This document shows, one piece after another, positions 55,495 through 64,000 of a DNA stretch of 64,000 nt (the stretch's first letter is position 1; each line of letters starts with the position of its first letter). The notes under the pieces are model-generated. The model saw only the letters and a list, made by a program, of their open reading frames with translations. It did not search any database and was not told where the DNA came from. Position numbers and translations under genes: made by a program. Origin of the DNA: Serratia sp. UGAL515B_01 (GTDB lineage Bacteria; Pseudomonadota; Gammaproteobacteria; Enterobacterales; Enterobacteriaceae); contig NZ_CP109901.1 in NCBI RefSeq assembly GCF_033095805.1, forward strand, positions 868,001 to 932,000. Reading direction: 5' to 3'.

Positions 55495-56964
55495 ATGGAA
55501 AAGTTAAAGATTTTTCTTGCCGGCCGCTGGTGTGAAGGGCGTGGGGAAGAGATGCGTTCTGTTTTCCCCGCTGATGGCAGCGTGAATGCGTGCTTGCGGG
55601 CAGCCAGCGTTCAGGACGTGGATGACGCCGTTGCGGCGGCAGAGAAAGCCTGGCGGTCCCAGGCATGGCGCGGGTTGGTTCCGCACCAACGTGCGGCGAT
55701 CCTGCATCGCGTCAGTGATTTGATTACTGAACAGGTTGAGTCACTAGCACAATTGCAAACGCGTGACAACGGCAAACCGCTGGCGGAAACCCGCGGATTG
55801 GTGATGAGCGCCGCGGCTACCGCGCGCTATTTTGCCGCAGCCTGCGAAGTACTGGAAGGTGAGCTGCCTACTCAGCGCAGTCGCGAAGTGATGACGTTGA
55901 GTCAGTATCAACCGTTGGGCGTTATTGCGGCTATTACGCCGTGGAACTCACCGATTGCCAGTGAAATGCAAAAAGTGGCCCCGGCGCTGGCGGCAGGCAA
56001 TGCCGTAGTGCTTAAACCGGCGGAGGCCACACCGCTGATGGCGCTTAAACTGGCTGAGCTGTTTGAGCAGGCGGGATTGCCCGCTGGTTTACTCAGTGTA
56101 TTACCGGGCAAGGGGTCGGTGATCGGTGAAGCGCTGGTGCGTCATCCGTTAGTGAAAAAGATTTCCTTTACCGGGGGCACTTCTACCGGGCGTCATTTGG
56201 CACATATCGCCGCGGAAAAGCTGATCCCTACCTCGCTGGAGTTGGGAGGGAAATCGCCCACCATTGTGTTAGAGGATGCCGATCTGGAGCAGGCTGCGCG
56301 GGGTATCTGCTATGGCATCTTCAGCTCGGCCGGACAGGCCTGTATTGCGGGTTCACGGCTGTTTGTTCACCGTTCACTGTATCAATCGTTGTTGGCCAGA
56401 CTGTGTGAACTGACCGCGGGATTACGCATTGGCAATCCGTTGGAACCCGGCGTCCACCTTGGCCCTCTGATTAGCCACAAACATCGTCAGAGCGTGGCAG
56501 ATTATGTGGCGCTGGCGCAGCAGGAAGGTGGACGAGTGCTGATAGGGGGAGAACCCCCCGCTGAACCACAACTGGCGCAGGGCAGCTACTACCTGCCAAC
56601 CATTATTGAAGGGTTGAATAACCGAGCCCGTACCTGCCAGGAGGAGATCTTTGGCCCGGTGCTGGTGGTTCTGCCGTTTGATGATGAACAACAGTTGGTC
56701 GAACAGGCCAACGATTCGGTTTATGGCTTGGCCGCTGGTATCTGGACTCGCGATTTTACCCGAGCGATGGCGCTGGCAGAGCGGCTGGAAACCGGCACCG
56801 TGTGGATCAATACCTATAAGACTTTCTCTATTTCTACGCCGTTTGGCGGATTTAAACAAAGTGGATTAGGTCGCGAAAAGGGCTTGCATGGTATTCAGGC
56901 CTATATGCAGCAAAAGAGTTTGTACCTGTCACTCACTAATCAGCCCAACTGCTGGAGTGACTAG
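55495..56964 (+). CDS. Aldehyde dehydrogenase
   Basis: 489 residues of the NAD(P) aldehyde dehydrogenase family. Catalytic Cys283 is in SAGQACIAGSRL, the general base Glu249 is in LELGGKSP, and the cofactor motif is FTGGTSTGRHLA. ATG 55495 (MEKLKIFLAGRW) has CAGGAG upstream. Longer frames extend into the preceding gene without support. It is likely to oxidise an aldehyde formed by the next gene product, a decarboxylase-like enzyme. Confidence 0.85.
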   Translation: MEKLKIFLAGRWCEGRGEEMRSVFPADGSVNACLRAASVQDVDDAVAAAEKAWRSQAWRGLVPHQRAAILHRVSDLITEQVESLAQLQTRDNGKPLAETRGLVMSAAATARYFAAACEVLEGELPTQRSREVMTLSQYQPLGVIAAITPWNSPIASEMQKVAPALAAGNAVVLKPAEATPLMALKLAELFEQAGLPAGLLSVLPGKGSVIGEALVRHPLVKKISFTGGTSTGRHLAHIAAEKLIPTSLELGGKSPTIVLEDADLEQAARGICYGIFSSAGQACIAGSRLFVHRSLYQSLLARLCELTAGLRIGNPLEPGVHLGPLISHKHRQSVADYVALAQQEGGRVLIGGEPPAEPQLAQGSYYLPTIIEGLNNRARTCQEEIFGPVLVVLPFDDEQQLVEQANDSVYGLAAGIWTRDFTRAMALAERLETGTVWINTYKTFSISTPFGGFKQSGLGREKGLHGIQAYMQQKSLYLSLTNQPNCWSD

Positions 56965-57077
56965 GTTATGTTGCTTAACTGCACGCAAATGGTTCCGGCC
57001 CTGTGACAATACCATGTGCCGTTAAAGGATACAGCCTAATGCTTCCCACAAAATAAGACACTTTAAGAAGGCAGACG
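56965..57077 (+). repeat. Gap with a copy of the repeat-end motif
   Basis: GCCGTTAAAGGATACAGCCT near 57023-57042 resembles the ends of the MITE-like element. No gene. The next ORF has GAAGGCAG as its ribosome site. Confidence 0.35.
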
Positions 57078-58715
57078 ATGAGCGAAAAAATAACGGTTGG
57101 CGAGGCGATAGCCCGAACTCTGGAACAGTATGATGTGTCGGCGATGTACGGCATTATCTCGATCCATAATCTGCCGATTGCTGATGCGGTTGGGCAACGA
57201 GGGGCAATCCGTTTTGTACCGGCGCGTGGTGAGGCGGGTGCCGTTACCATGGCCGACGCACACGGACGTTTTTCTGGCTTGGGCGTTGCGCTGACCAGTA
57301 CCGGTGCCGGAGCGGGAAATGCGGTAGGGGCGATGATTGAAGCACTGAATGCCAATACGCCGCTGCTGCATATTACCGGACAGGTCGAGAAAGCCTATCT
57401 GGATGCTGATGCCGGATTTATTCATGAAACCAAAGATCAGTTGGGCTTCCTGCGGGCCTGCTCTAAACGGGCTTATCGGGTGAACTCACCAGAGCAGGCG
57501 GTAGCGGTGATCCAGCGTGCTATTCAGGACGCACAGACGGTGCCCTGTGGGCCTGTCGCGGTGGAGATCCCGATTGATATTCAGGGTAGTTTGGTGGCAG
57601 CCAGCGTTGTCGGGCAAGCAATACCTCCCCCCACGCTGCCTGCAGTGGACGTAGAGACGGTTGAACGCCTGTATCAACATTTGAAACGTGCCAAGCGGCC
57701 ATTACTATGGGTAGGGGGGGGGGCGCTGGCCTGCGGTGAGGCGGTAAGGCAGTTGGCTGATGCAGGCGTCGTGGTTATCTCGAGTACCCATGGGCGCGGG
57801 ATCTTGCCAGACAGTCATCCACGCAGCCTACGTGCTTTTCACAATTCACCCAGCGTTGAGACGATCCTCACGCGATGCGATCTGACGTTGGTGGCCGGCT
57901 CTCGCTTGCGCAGCAACGAGACACGTACCTGGACACTGCCACTGCCGCGTCCTTTGGTACAGATTGATATCGATCTCGCTGCCGCCAACCGTAACTATTT
58001 GGCGGATGAACAGGTTAACGGTGACTGCGCGGCATTGCTCAAGGCGTTGGCAGCACGTTTGACACCGGGCGAGAAAGTGAATGCTGAATGGGATGCTGAG
58101 ATTGCTCGCGCGGTACAGCAGGCCGAAACTGCCTTGCGCCAACAGTCTGGTGAGTATGCCAAACTCAACGATGCCATCGCCGCTGTGTTACCGCATGATG
58201 GTTTGTTGGTGCGGGATATTACGGTTTCTGGCAGCGTCTGGGGTAGCCGTCTATTCCGCGCAACATCGCCTTTGTGCAATATTCACTCTCTGGCTGGGGC
58301 GATCGGCATGGGGCTGCCAATGGCGATCGGGACTGCGATTGCCAATCCACAGCGTAAAGTTGTTGGTTTGGTTGGCGATGGTGGTCTGGCGTTGGGGTTG
58401 GGGGAACTGGCTACCATGGCACAAGAACAGGCCAATATCACGTTGCTGATCATGAATGACGGTGGTTATGGGGTGATGCGTGGTATTCAGGACAAGTATT
58501 TCGGTGGGCGTCAATACTATAACGAATTACATGCACCAGCATTCTGTCTGGTCGCAGAGGCTATGGGGATGAAAGCCTGGAAAGTCAGTGATGCGGCGCA
58601 GTTTAACGGGGTATTGGCAGAGGCGATCAACTATCCGGGGCCTTCGGTAGTGGAAGTGGATATGAAGAGTGTCGGGCCGTTGACCTTTGCCGGGCCACCA
58701 CAGAAGTTGTATTGA
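57078..58715 (+). CDS. Thiamine-diphosphate-dependent enzyme (acetolactate synthase/decarboxylase type)
   Basis: 545 residues with the three domains of this family. The activating Glu is Glu52 (PARGEAGAVTMADAHG). The C-terminal cofactor motif starts at GDGG (433) and ends with NDGGYG. Similar proteins include acetolactate synthase and benzoylformate or indolepyruvate decarboxylases. I cannot tell which reaction applies. Pairing with the aldehyde dehydrogenase gene suggests decarboxylation of a 2-oxo acid to an aldehyde. It is the last gene of the cluster and lies 51 bases from the convergent loiP stop. Confidence 0.82.
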   Translation: MSEKITVGEAIARTLEQYDVSAMYGIISIHNLPIADAVGQRGAIRFVPARGEAGAVTMADAHGRFSGLGVALTSTGAGAGNAVGAMIEALNANTPLLHITGQVEKAYLDADAGFIHETKDQLGFLRACSKRAYRVNSPEQAVAVIQRAIQDAQTVPCGPVAVEIPIDIQGSLVAASVVGQAIPPPTLPAVDVETVERLYQHLKRAKRPLLWVGGGALACGEAVRQLADAGVVVISSTHGRGILPDSHPRSLRAFHNSPSVETILTRCDLTLVAGSRLRSNETRTWTLPLPRPLVQIDIDLAAANRNYLADEQVNGDCAALLKALAARLTPGEKVNAEWDAEIARAVQQAETALRQQSGEYAKLNDAIAAVLPHDGLLVRDITVSGSVWGSRLFRATSPLCNIHSLAGAIGMGLPMAIGTAIANPQRKVVGLVGDGGLALGLGELATMAQEQANITLLIMNDGGYGVMRGIQDKYFGGRQYYNELHAPAFCLVAEAMGMKAWKVSDAAQFNGVLAEAINYPGPSVVEVDMKSVGPLTFAGPPQKLY

Positions 58716-58766
58716 GTGTCGTTGCAGTGAACAAGGGGGCGCAGTATGTTGCGCCCCTTCGATCTT

Positions 58767-59519
58767 TTATTTGCCTGCCGCGATACGTTCACGGATATGT
58801 TGTGCACGTTCCTCGGAAGCCGGGTGGTTGTCAAACATGCTGCTTTTGCGACCGGCTTCCAATTTGCTCAATTTTTCGAAGCTGGTTATTAGACCGTTAG
58901 GGTCCAGGCCGCGTTTTCTCAGCAGGTCGAACGAAAAATCGTCTGCTTCACGTTCTTGCTTCTGCGAGAACTGAGCATTGACCAGTTTTTCTCCCATATC
59001 AGCCAATTGTGACTGAGAGAGTGAACCCACGATCCCTCCGGCTGAAGAGACCGCAGTTCTCAATGCAACGGTGCCATAAGCCACCTGCATTGCTTTACGG
59101 GTGTGGCCCAATGCGACGTGACCCATTTCATGCCCCAGTACGCCTTCCACCTCGTTGTCGTTCATTATGTCCATCAGGCCGCTGTAAACGCGAATACAGC
59201 CGTTGGCCATCGCCCATGCATTGACGTCGTTTGTCAGGTAAACCTTGTAGTTTGCCGGGGTACCATCGATATTGTCGCCCAATGCTGCGGCGATCTTGTT
59301 CAGCCGCTGCACATAGATGCTGTTTGCCGGTGCGATTTGTGAATTACTGTCCATCTCTACGCAGGATTTATCACTCAGTGCTTTGACGTCGTCGTTGCTC
59401 AGTGTTGCCGCCTGGAATGCCTGTGCCCCTGACTGCATTAGTGCATCGGTGTTAAGGGTTTGGCAACCACTCAATAGAGCAGAAATACCTAATGCCATTA
59501 AAGAGGTACGTAACTTCAT
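58767..59519 (-). CDS. loiP: Metalloprotease lipoprotein LoiP
   Basis: M48-family peptidase of the outer membrane, called YggG in E. coli, where it is induced by low osmolarity. Lipobox ALLSGC with lipid Cys19. Zinc motif GHEMGH (His130, Glu131, His134) with the third ligand in EREADDFSFD. Length is 250 residues against 252 in E. coli. It diverges from tktA, with 238 bases between start codons. Confidence 0.93.
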   Translation of the reverse strand: MKLRTSLMALGISALLSGCQTLNTDALMQSGAQAFQAATLSNDDVKALSDKSCVEMDSNSQIAPANSIYVQRLNKIAAALGDNIDGTPANYKVYLTNDVNAWAMANGCIRVYSGLMDIMNDNEVEGVLGHEMGHVALGHTRKAMQVAYGTVALRTAVSSAGGIVGSLSQSQLADMGEKLVNAQFSQKQEREADDFSFDLLRKRGLDPNGLITSFEKLSKLEAGRKSSMFDNHPASEERAQHIRERIAAGK

Positions 59520-59757
59520 AAAGCTATCATCCTGTGATATTCAAAATTCTTTTATGATATGGAATGTCGACGTTAACGTCGGTTTGCATGATAGTGTAAG
59601 CCACGTCTTGGCGAAATCGAAGTTATTCTGAAAAGTGACCGAACGTGCTAACAAGTTGTGAACTTGCTCGCATTTGGCATTAGGGATTGCCGTTTTAATG
59701 CTGAGTCTGAGAAAATAGAAAACTTGACTGCTTTATTAATCCGACCTGGAGTAAAAC

Positions 59758-61752
59758 ATGTCCTCTCGTAAAGAGCTTGCCAACGCTATTCGTGCACTTA
59801 GCATGGATGCCGTACAAAAAGCCAATTCTGGCCATCCGGGTGCCCCTATGGGCATGGCCGATATCGCCGAAGTCCTGTGGCGTGATTACCTCAACCACAA
59901 CCCTACCAACCCACACTGGGCTGACCGCGACCGCTTCGTCTTGTCTAACGGTCATGGCTCTATGTTGATCTACAGCCTGTTGCACCTTACTGGCTACGAC
60001 CTGCCGATGAGTGAGCTGGAGAACTTCCGCCAGCTGCACTCTAAAACCCCGGGGCATCCGGAATATGGTTATACCCCCGGTGTAGAAACCACCACAGGCC
60101 CACTGGGTCAGGGGATCGCCAACGCTATCGGCTTTGCCATTGCCGAACGTACTCTGGCGGCACAGTTCAACCGCCCAGGGCACGAAATTGTCGACCATCA
60201 CACCTATGCCTTTATGGGGGATGGTTGCATGATGGAAGGTATTTCCCACGAAGCCTGTTCGCTGGCGGGTACCATGAAGTTGGGCAAACTGACGGCATTC
60301 TACGATGACAACGGCATCTCTATCGATGGTCACGTTGAAGGCTGGTTTACCGATGATACCGCCAAACGTTTCGAAGCTTATGGCTGGCACGTGGTACGTG
60401 GCGTTGATGGGCACAACAGCGAGTCCATCAAGGCTGCGATCGAAGAAGCGCACAAAGTGACTGACAAGCCTTCTCTGTTGATGTGCAAGACCGTGATTGG
60501 TTTTGGCTCACCGCACAAGGCCGGTACCCATGACTCGCATGGTGCACCATTGGGGGTAGCGGAAGTGGCTGCCACCCGTGAAGCTTTGGGCTGGAAATAC
60601 GCCGCGTTTGAAATCCCACAAGACATTTACGCGCAGTGGGATGCTAAAGAGGCGGGTAAAGCCAAAGAAGCCGCCTGGAACGAAAAACTGGCCGCCTACA
60701 CCAAAGCTTTCCCAGAATTGGCTGCCGAGTTCAAACGCCGTATTAACGGTGAATTGCCTGCTAACTGGCAAGCTGAAGCCAAGAAATTCGTTGAGCAATT
60801 ACAGGCTAACCCGGCCAATATCGCCAGCCGTAAAGCGTCTCAAAACACGTTGGAAGCCTTCGGAAAAATCCTGCCGGAATTCCTCGGTGGCTCTGCCGAC
60901 CTGGCACCGAGCAACCTGACGATGTGGTCTGGTTCCAAATCTCTAGGCGATGACCAGGCAGGCAACTATATTCACTACGGTGTGCGTGAGTTCGGCATGA
61001 CCGCTATCACCAATGGTATCGCGTTGCACGGTGGTTTCCTGCCTTACTCCGCCACCTTCCTGATGTTTGTGGAATATGCCCGTAATGCGGTGCGTATGGC
61101 TGCGCTGATGAAAATCCGCAACCTGTTTGTTTACACCCACGATTCTATCGGTTTGGGTGAAGATGGCCCGACGCACCAACCGGTAGAGCAGTTGGCAAGC
61201 CTACGTGTGACGCCGAACATGAGTACCTGGCGCCCTTGTGACCAGGTGGAGTCTGCTATCGCCTGGCAATATGGCATTGAGCGCAACGATGGCCCGACTA
61301 CGTTGGTGTTCTCCCGTCAGAACCTGACTCAGCAACCGCGTACCGCTGAACAGTTGGCAAACGCTTATCGCGGTGGTTATGTGCTGAAAGATTGCGTGGG
61401 TATGCCTGAAGTTATCCTGATTGCTACCGGATCAGAAGTGGGGATTACCGTGGAAGCGGCCGACAAACTGAGCGCTGAAGGGCGTAAAGTTCGTGTAGTT
61501 TCTATGCCGTCTACTGATGCGTTCGACAAGCAGGACGCTGCCTACCGTGAGTCTGTATTGCCTGCTGCCGTGACGGCTCGTGTGGCAGTAGAAGCCGGTA
61601 TTGCAGATTACTGGTACAAGTATGTCGGCTTGAACGGTGCCATTGTGGGTATGACGACTTTCGGTGAGTCTGCACCTGCAGAACAGCTGTTCAAAGAGTT
61701 TGGTTTTACTGCTGATAACGTGGTGGCCAAGGCCAAAGCGTTGCTGAAATAA
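59758..61752 (+). CDS. tktA: Transketolase
   Basis: Thiamine-diphosphate enzyme of the non-oxidative pentose phosphate pathway. It moves two-carbon units between sugar phosphates. The N-terminus [17 protein letters not shown], the cofactor motif GDGCMMEG, and the C-terminal [16 protein letters not shown] are canonical. Length is 664 residues (E. coli TktA 663). GGAG is 6 bases before ATG 59758. A two-way terminator follows at 61818. Confidence 0.97.
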   Translation: MSSRKELANAIRALSMDAVQKANSGHPGAPMGMADIAEVLWRDYLNHNPTNPHWADRDRFVLSNGHGSMLIYSLLHLTGYDLPMSELENFRQLHSKTPGHPEYGYTPGVETTTGPLGQGIANAIGFAIAERTLAAQFNRPGHEIVDHHTYAFMGDGCMMEGISHEACSLAGTMKLGKLTAFYDDNGISIDGHVEGWFTDDTAKRFEAYGWHVVRGVDGHNSESIKAAIEEAHKVTDKPSLLMCKTVIGFGSPHKAGTHDSHGAPLGVAEVAATREALGWKYAAFEIPQDIYAQWDAKEAGKAKEAAWNEKLAAYTKAFPELAAEFKRRINGELPANWQAEAKKFVEQLQANPANIASRKASQNTLEAFGKILPEFLGGSADLAPSNLTMWSGSKSLGDDQAGNYIHYGVREFGMTAITNGIALHGGFLPYSATFLMFVEYARNAVRMAALMKIRNLFVYTHDSIGLGEDGPTHQPVEQLASLRVTPNMSTWRPCDQVESAIAWQYGIERNDGPTTLVFSRQNLTQQPRTAEQLANAYRGGYVLKDCVGMPEVILIATGSEVGITVEAADKLSAEGRKVRVVSMPSTDAFDKQDAAYRESVLPAAVTARVAVEAGIADYWYKYVGLNGAIVGMTTFGESAPAEQLFKEFGFTADNVVAKAKALLK

Positions 61753-61817
61753 CCATCAACGGTTATTGGGCGGTACCTCTTAATTGACAGCTGTGTTCGC
61801 GGACGATTAAGGGACCT

Positions 61818-61841
61818 AAGGGGCGAATATTTTCGCCCCTT
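61818..61841. terminator. Bidirectional terminator after tktA
   Basis: AAGGGGCGAA / TTCGCCCCTT (61818-61827 and 61832-61841) is a perfect 10-bp stem with loop TATT. It serves the converging tktA and the minus-strand gene. Confidence 0.85.
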
Positions 61842-61852
61842 ATCCTATCTGG

Positions 61853-62140
61853 TTACAACTGAATCAGTTTTTTCACCTCCAGACTGACCAGCTTTCCTTC
61901 CAGTTCGGCCAAGAGTGCATCGTGGTAAGGCATTGCCATATGCTCTTTCAGCGCTTGTTCAGAAGCCCAGCGTTCGATAAACACAAAGCTACCCGGGTGC
62001 CCCTGCTCTTCGTGTAGGTCGTATTGTATGCAGCCTGGTTCAGAACGGCTTGGTGCAACCATTGCGCGCACGGCTTTATCTACCGCGGCATGGTGTGCTG
62101 GGATGGCTTTGATCAGGGCAACTACTTTGACTTCACTCAT
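61853..62140 (-). CDS. Antibiotic-biosynthesis-monooxygenase family protein
   Basis: 95-residue ABM-fold protein (dimeric alpha-beta barrel), similar in style to E. coli YgiN, a quinol monooxygenase. Motifs are PSRSEPGCIQYDLHEEQ and FIERWASEQALKEHM. A small ORF with normal ribosome site (AAGGAGC at 62141-62152 on the minus strand). Its substrate is not known. Confidence 0.85.
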   Translation of the reverse strand: MSEVKVVALIKAIPAHHAAVDKAVRAMVAPSRSEPGCIQYDLHEEQGHPGSFVFIERWASEQALKEHMAMPYHDALLAELEGKLVSLEVKKLIQL

Positions 62141-62622
62141 TTTAGCTCCTTGTTATGTATCCTGGTTATCTTTCAAATCGCAGTGTGGTTCCCCATTCCT
62201 TCAGCCTGGTCACTGGGTTTTGGTAAGCGATTTATCCTGAGAATGCTGATTCCATTATGGGGAGCTTATTGTTGGCAGCAAGCACTTTGAGTGCCTTCTG
62301 CTATTGGAAAAGGGAATCAAAACGTGCGCTAGATCATTTTATTTTTGCAAAATAACGCTGACTTGACAGGCTCTTTGTCGCATCTGTTCCTTTTGGCAAT
62401 ACTTTGGTTTATGCTCGGCTGAAGCGTTTCAGTTTGCGTTGCACACAACTGAACGCCTTGAGCGAGTGGTCTCGATGAGCCACAGGGTTTGAGCAATAAT
62501 ACAAAACGACGATTCACAGCAGGCGGTTGGCTAAAGTACTCTGTGTGGGTAATGATAACCACTCCGTGTCTCCTTGAGGTGGAACATCACCGGTAGGGAA
62601 GGCCCACTGTCAGGGAAGTAAC
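62141..62622 (+). promoter_or_regulatory. Upstream region of epd with Cra-like site
   Basis: No gene is supported in this 482-base gap. TGAAGCGTTTCA at 62420-62431 is a near-perfect palindrome fitting the Cra (FruR) consensus TGAAWCGWTTCA. Cra is known to act on the epd-pgk promoter region of E. coli. The position, 190 bases before the epd start, allows a promoter in between. Confidence 0.55.
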
Positions 62623-63639
62623 ATGGTAATCCGCATAGCGATAAACGGTTTTGGCCGCATCGGCCGTAGCGTTTTACGCGCATTGTATGAATCGGGACGA
62701 CACACCGAAATTTCCGTTGTCGCCATCAACGAACTGGCAAATGCTAATGGGATGGCACACCTGCTTAAGTACGACTCAAGTCATGGCCGTTTTGCATGGA
62801 ATGTTCATCAGGAAGGGGATGTTCTCTCCGTGGGTGATGACAACATACGGCTACTGCACCAGCCCGCATTAGAACACTTACCGTGGGATGAGCTGGGGGT
62901 GGACGTGGTGTTGGACTGCAGCGGTGTTTATGGAAGCAGAGCTGATGGTGAAGCCCATCTGGCTGCGGGTGCCAAAAAGGTGCTATTTGCTCACCCGGGT
63001 GGCAACGATTTGGATGCTACCATCGTGTTTGGTGTCAATCACCAGACACTGAGGGGGGAACACCGAATTGTGTCGAATGCGTCCTGTACCACCAACTGTA
63101 TTATTCCGATTATCAAGCTGCTTGATGATGCTTTCGGTATTGAATTTGGCACGGTGACGACCATCCACTCCTCAATGAACGATCAACCAGTGATTGATGC
63201 TTATCACCAGGATTTACGGCGTACTCGTGCGGCGAGCCAGTCGATTATTCCTGTTGATACCAAACTGGCGGCCGGTATTACACGTATCTTTCCACAGTTC
63301 TGCGATCGTTTTGAAGCAATTTCTGTGCGTGTACCGACCATCAATGTGACTGCTATCGATCTCAGCGTCAGCGTGAGCGCCAACGTGTTGGTGTCACAGG
63401 TTAACCAGCTATTGCAAAAGGCCGCACTGGGATCATTTCATGGTATAGTTGACTACACGGAACTACCATTAGTCTCGATAGATTTTAACCATGACCCGCA
63501 TAGCGCCATCGTCGATGGAACGCAAACCCGGGTTAGTGGACAGCACCTGATAAAGACCCTGGTCTGGTGCGATAACGAATGGGGCTTTGCCAACAGGATG
63601 TTGGATACAACAAAGGCAATGGCCGCAAGCGGTTTTTAG
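62623..63639 (+). CDS. epd: Erythrose-4-phosphate dehydrogenase
   Basis: NAD enzyme of pyridoxal-phosphate synthesis, a relative of [13 protein letters not shown] is the nucleotide motif and Cys155 in SNASCTTNC is catalytic. [20 protein letters not shown] distinguishes it from GAPDH. 338 residues (E. coli 339). It lies upstream of pgk as in other enterics. Substrate supply comes from transketolase (erythrose 4-phosphate), whose gene lies nearby. Confidence 0.95.
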   Translation: MVIRIAINGFGRIGRSVLRALYESGRHTEISVVAINELANANGMAHLLKYDSSHGRFAWNVHQEGDVLSVGDDNIRLLHQPALEHLPWDELGVDVVLDCSGVYGSRADGEAHLAAGAKKVLFAHPGGNDLDATIVFGVNHQTLRGEHRIVSNASCTTNCIIPIIKLLDDAFGIEFGTVTTIHSSMNDQPVIDAYHQDLRRTRAASQSIIPVDTKLAAGITRIFPQFCDRFEAISVRVPTINVTAIDLSVSVSANVLVSQVNQLLQKAALGSFHGIVDYTELPLVSIDFNHDPHSAIVDGTQTRVSGQHLIKTLVWCDNEWGFANRMLDTTKAMAASGF

Positions 63640-63707
63640 GCGGCATCGGTCTTGTATTGATGCGCCTTCCAGGCAACTTTATAGAGAATCAACAAAGAGG
63701 GTTCACC

Positions 63708-64000
63708 ATGTCTGTAATTAAGATGACCGATCTGGATCTGGCAGGTAAACGTGTTCTGATCCGTTCCGATCTGAACGTTCCAGTAAAAGACGGTAAAGTG
63801 ACTTCCGATGCACGTATCCGTGCTTCCCTGCCGACTATCGAAGCCGCGTTAAAGCAAGGTGCCCGCGTTATGGTAACGTCCCATCTGGGCCGCCCTACCG
63901 AAGGCGAGTACAATGAAGAATATTCTCTGTTGCCAGTGGTTAACTACCTGAAAGAGCATATGAAGTCCCCGGTACGTCTGGCGAAGGACTATCTGGATGG
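63708..64000 (+). CDS. pgk: Phosphoglycerate kinase, N-terminal part only
   Basis: Starts at ATG 63708 with GAGGG upstream and reads [20 protein letters not shown], then DLNVPVKDG and [18 protein letters not shown], the conserved PGK N-terminus. The window ends inside the gene after 97 codons. It makes ATP in glycolysis and follows epd by 68 bases, probably in one operon. Confidence 0.96.
   Translation, partial: MSVIKMTDLDLAGKRVLIRSDLNVPVKDGKVTSDARIRASLPTIEAALKQGARVMVTSHLGRPTEGEYNEEYSLLPVVNYLKEHMKSPVRLAKDYLD

Noticed and set aside
62024..62290. Plus-strand frame opposite the ABM-family gene
   Set aside because: Shadow of the minus-strand gene with no ribosome site or family match.

Overview
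The window is chromosomal DNA of an enteric gammaproteobacterium. The housekeeping proteins (PcnB, DksA, SfsA, HrpB, PBP1B, FhuACDB, MetK, SpeA/SpeB, TktA, Epd, Pgk) read as close relatives of the E. coli ones, and four ERIC-type repeats are present. Gene content and flavour suggest a Serratia-like member of the Yersiniaceae. The genus is an inference, not a proof. I see no rRNA, tRNA, CRISPR array, prophage or intact insertion sequence.

Layout. 1-7033: the pcnB/gluQ/dksA/sfsA/thpR block on the minus strand, with hrpB diverging from thpR. 7169-15872: mrcB, then the Fur-type ferrichrome operon fhuACDB, ending at a two-way terminator against metK. 16000-19977: metK (minus, with tandem met boxes) and divergent speA, which has a long leader and a short ORF overlapping its start. 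19978-43103: about 23 kb lying between speA and speB, which are neighbours in E. coli. This insert carries a lipoprotein gene, a 2403-residue inverse autotransporter, a secreted msrB-msrA pair, and on the other strand a 3562-residue inverse autotransporter with 26 nearly identical 102-residue Ig-like repeats. Its edges hold ERIC repeats, a transposase-like relic, a MITE-like element and a decayed small ORF. 43104-45232: speB, a back-to-back ERIC pair, rluF. 45558-58715: a 14-gene catabolic cluster. 58767-64000: loiP, tktA, a small monooxygenase gene, epd and the start of pgk, returning to conserved order.

How the genes work together. The two giant adhesins share a beta-barrel, Ig-like repeats and a related C-terminal beta-rich (jacalin-like) domain. 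The exported MsrA/MsrB between them could repair oxidised envelope proteins, possibly including the adhesins. The catabolic cluster encodes a complete three-component Rieske oxygenase (ferredoxin, oxygenase, FAD reductase), a likely dihydrodiol dehydrogenase, a two-domain extradiol-type dioxygenase, an alpha/beta hydrolase, a cupin, a second SDR with a replaced active site, an aspartate-dehydrogenase-like protein, an aldehyde dehydrogenase, a thiamine-diphosphate enzyme, an MFS transporter and an IclR regulator. This looks like uptake and degradation of an aromatic or similar cyclic compound whose identity I cannot read from sequence.

Most noteworthy: the higher-order repeat structure of the giant adhesin (6-unit, 1836-bp blocks repeated three times), the paired adhesin island with msrBA, and the uncharacterised Rieske cluster with a perfect 16-bp palindrome just downstream of its promoter.
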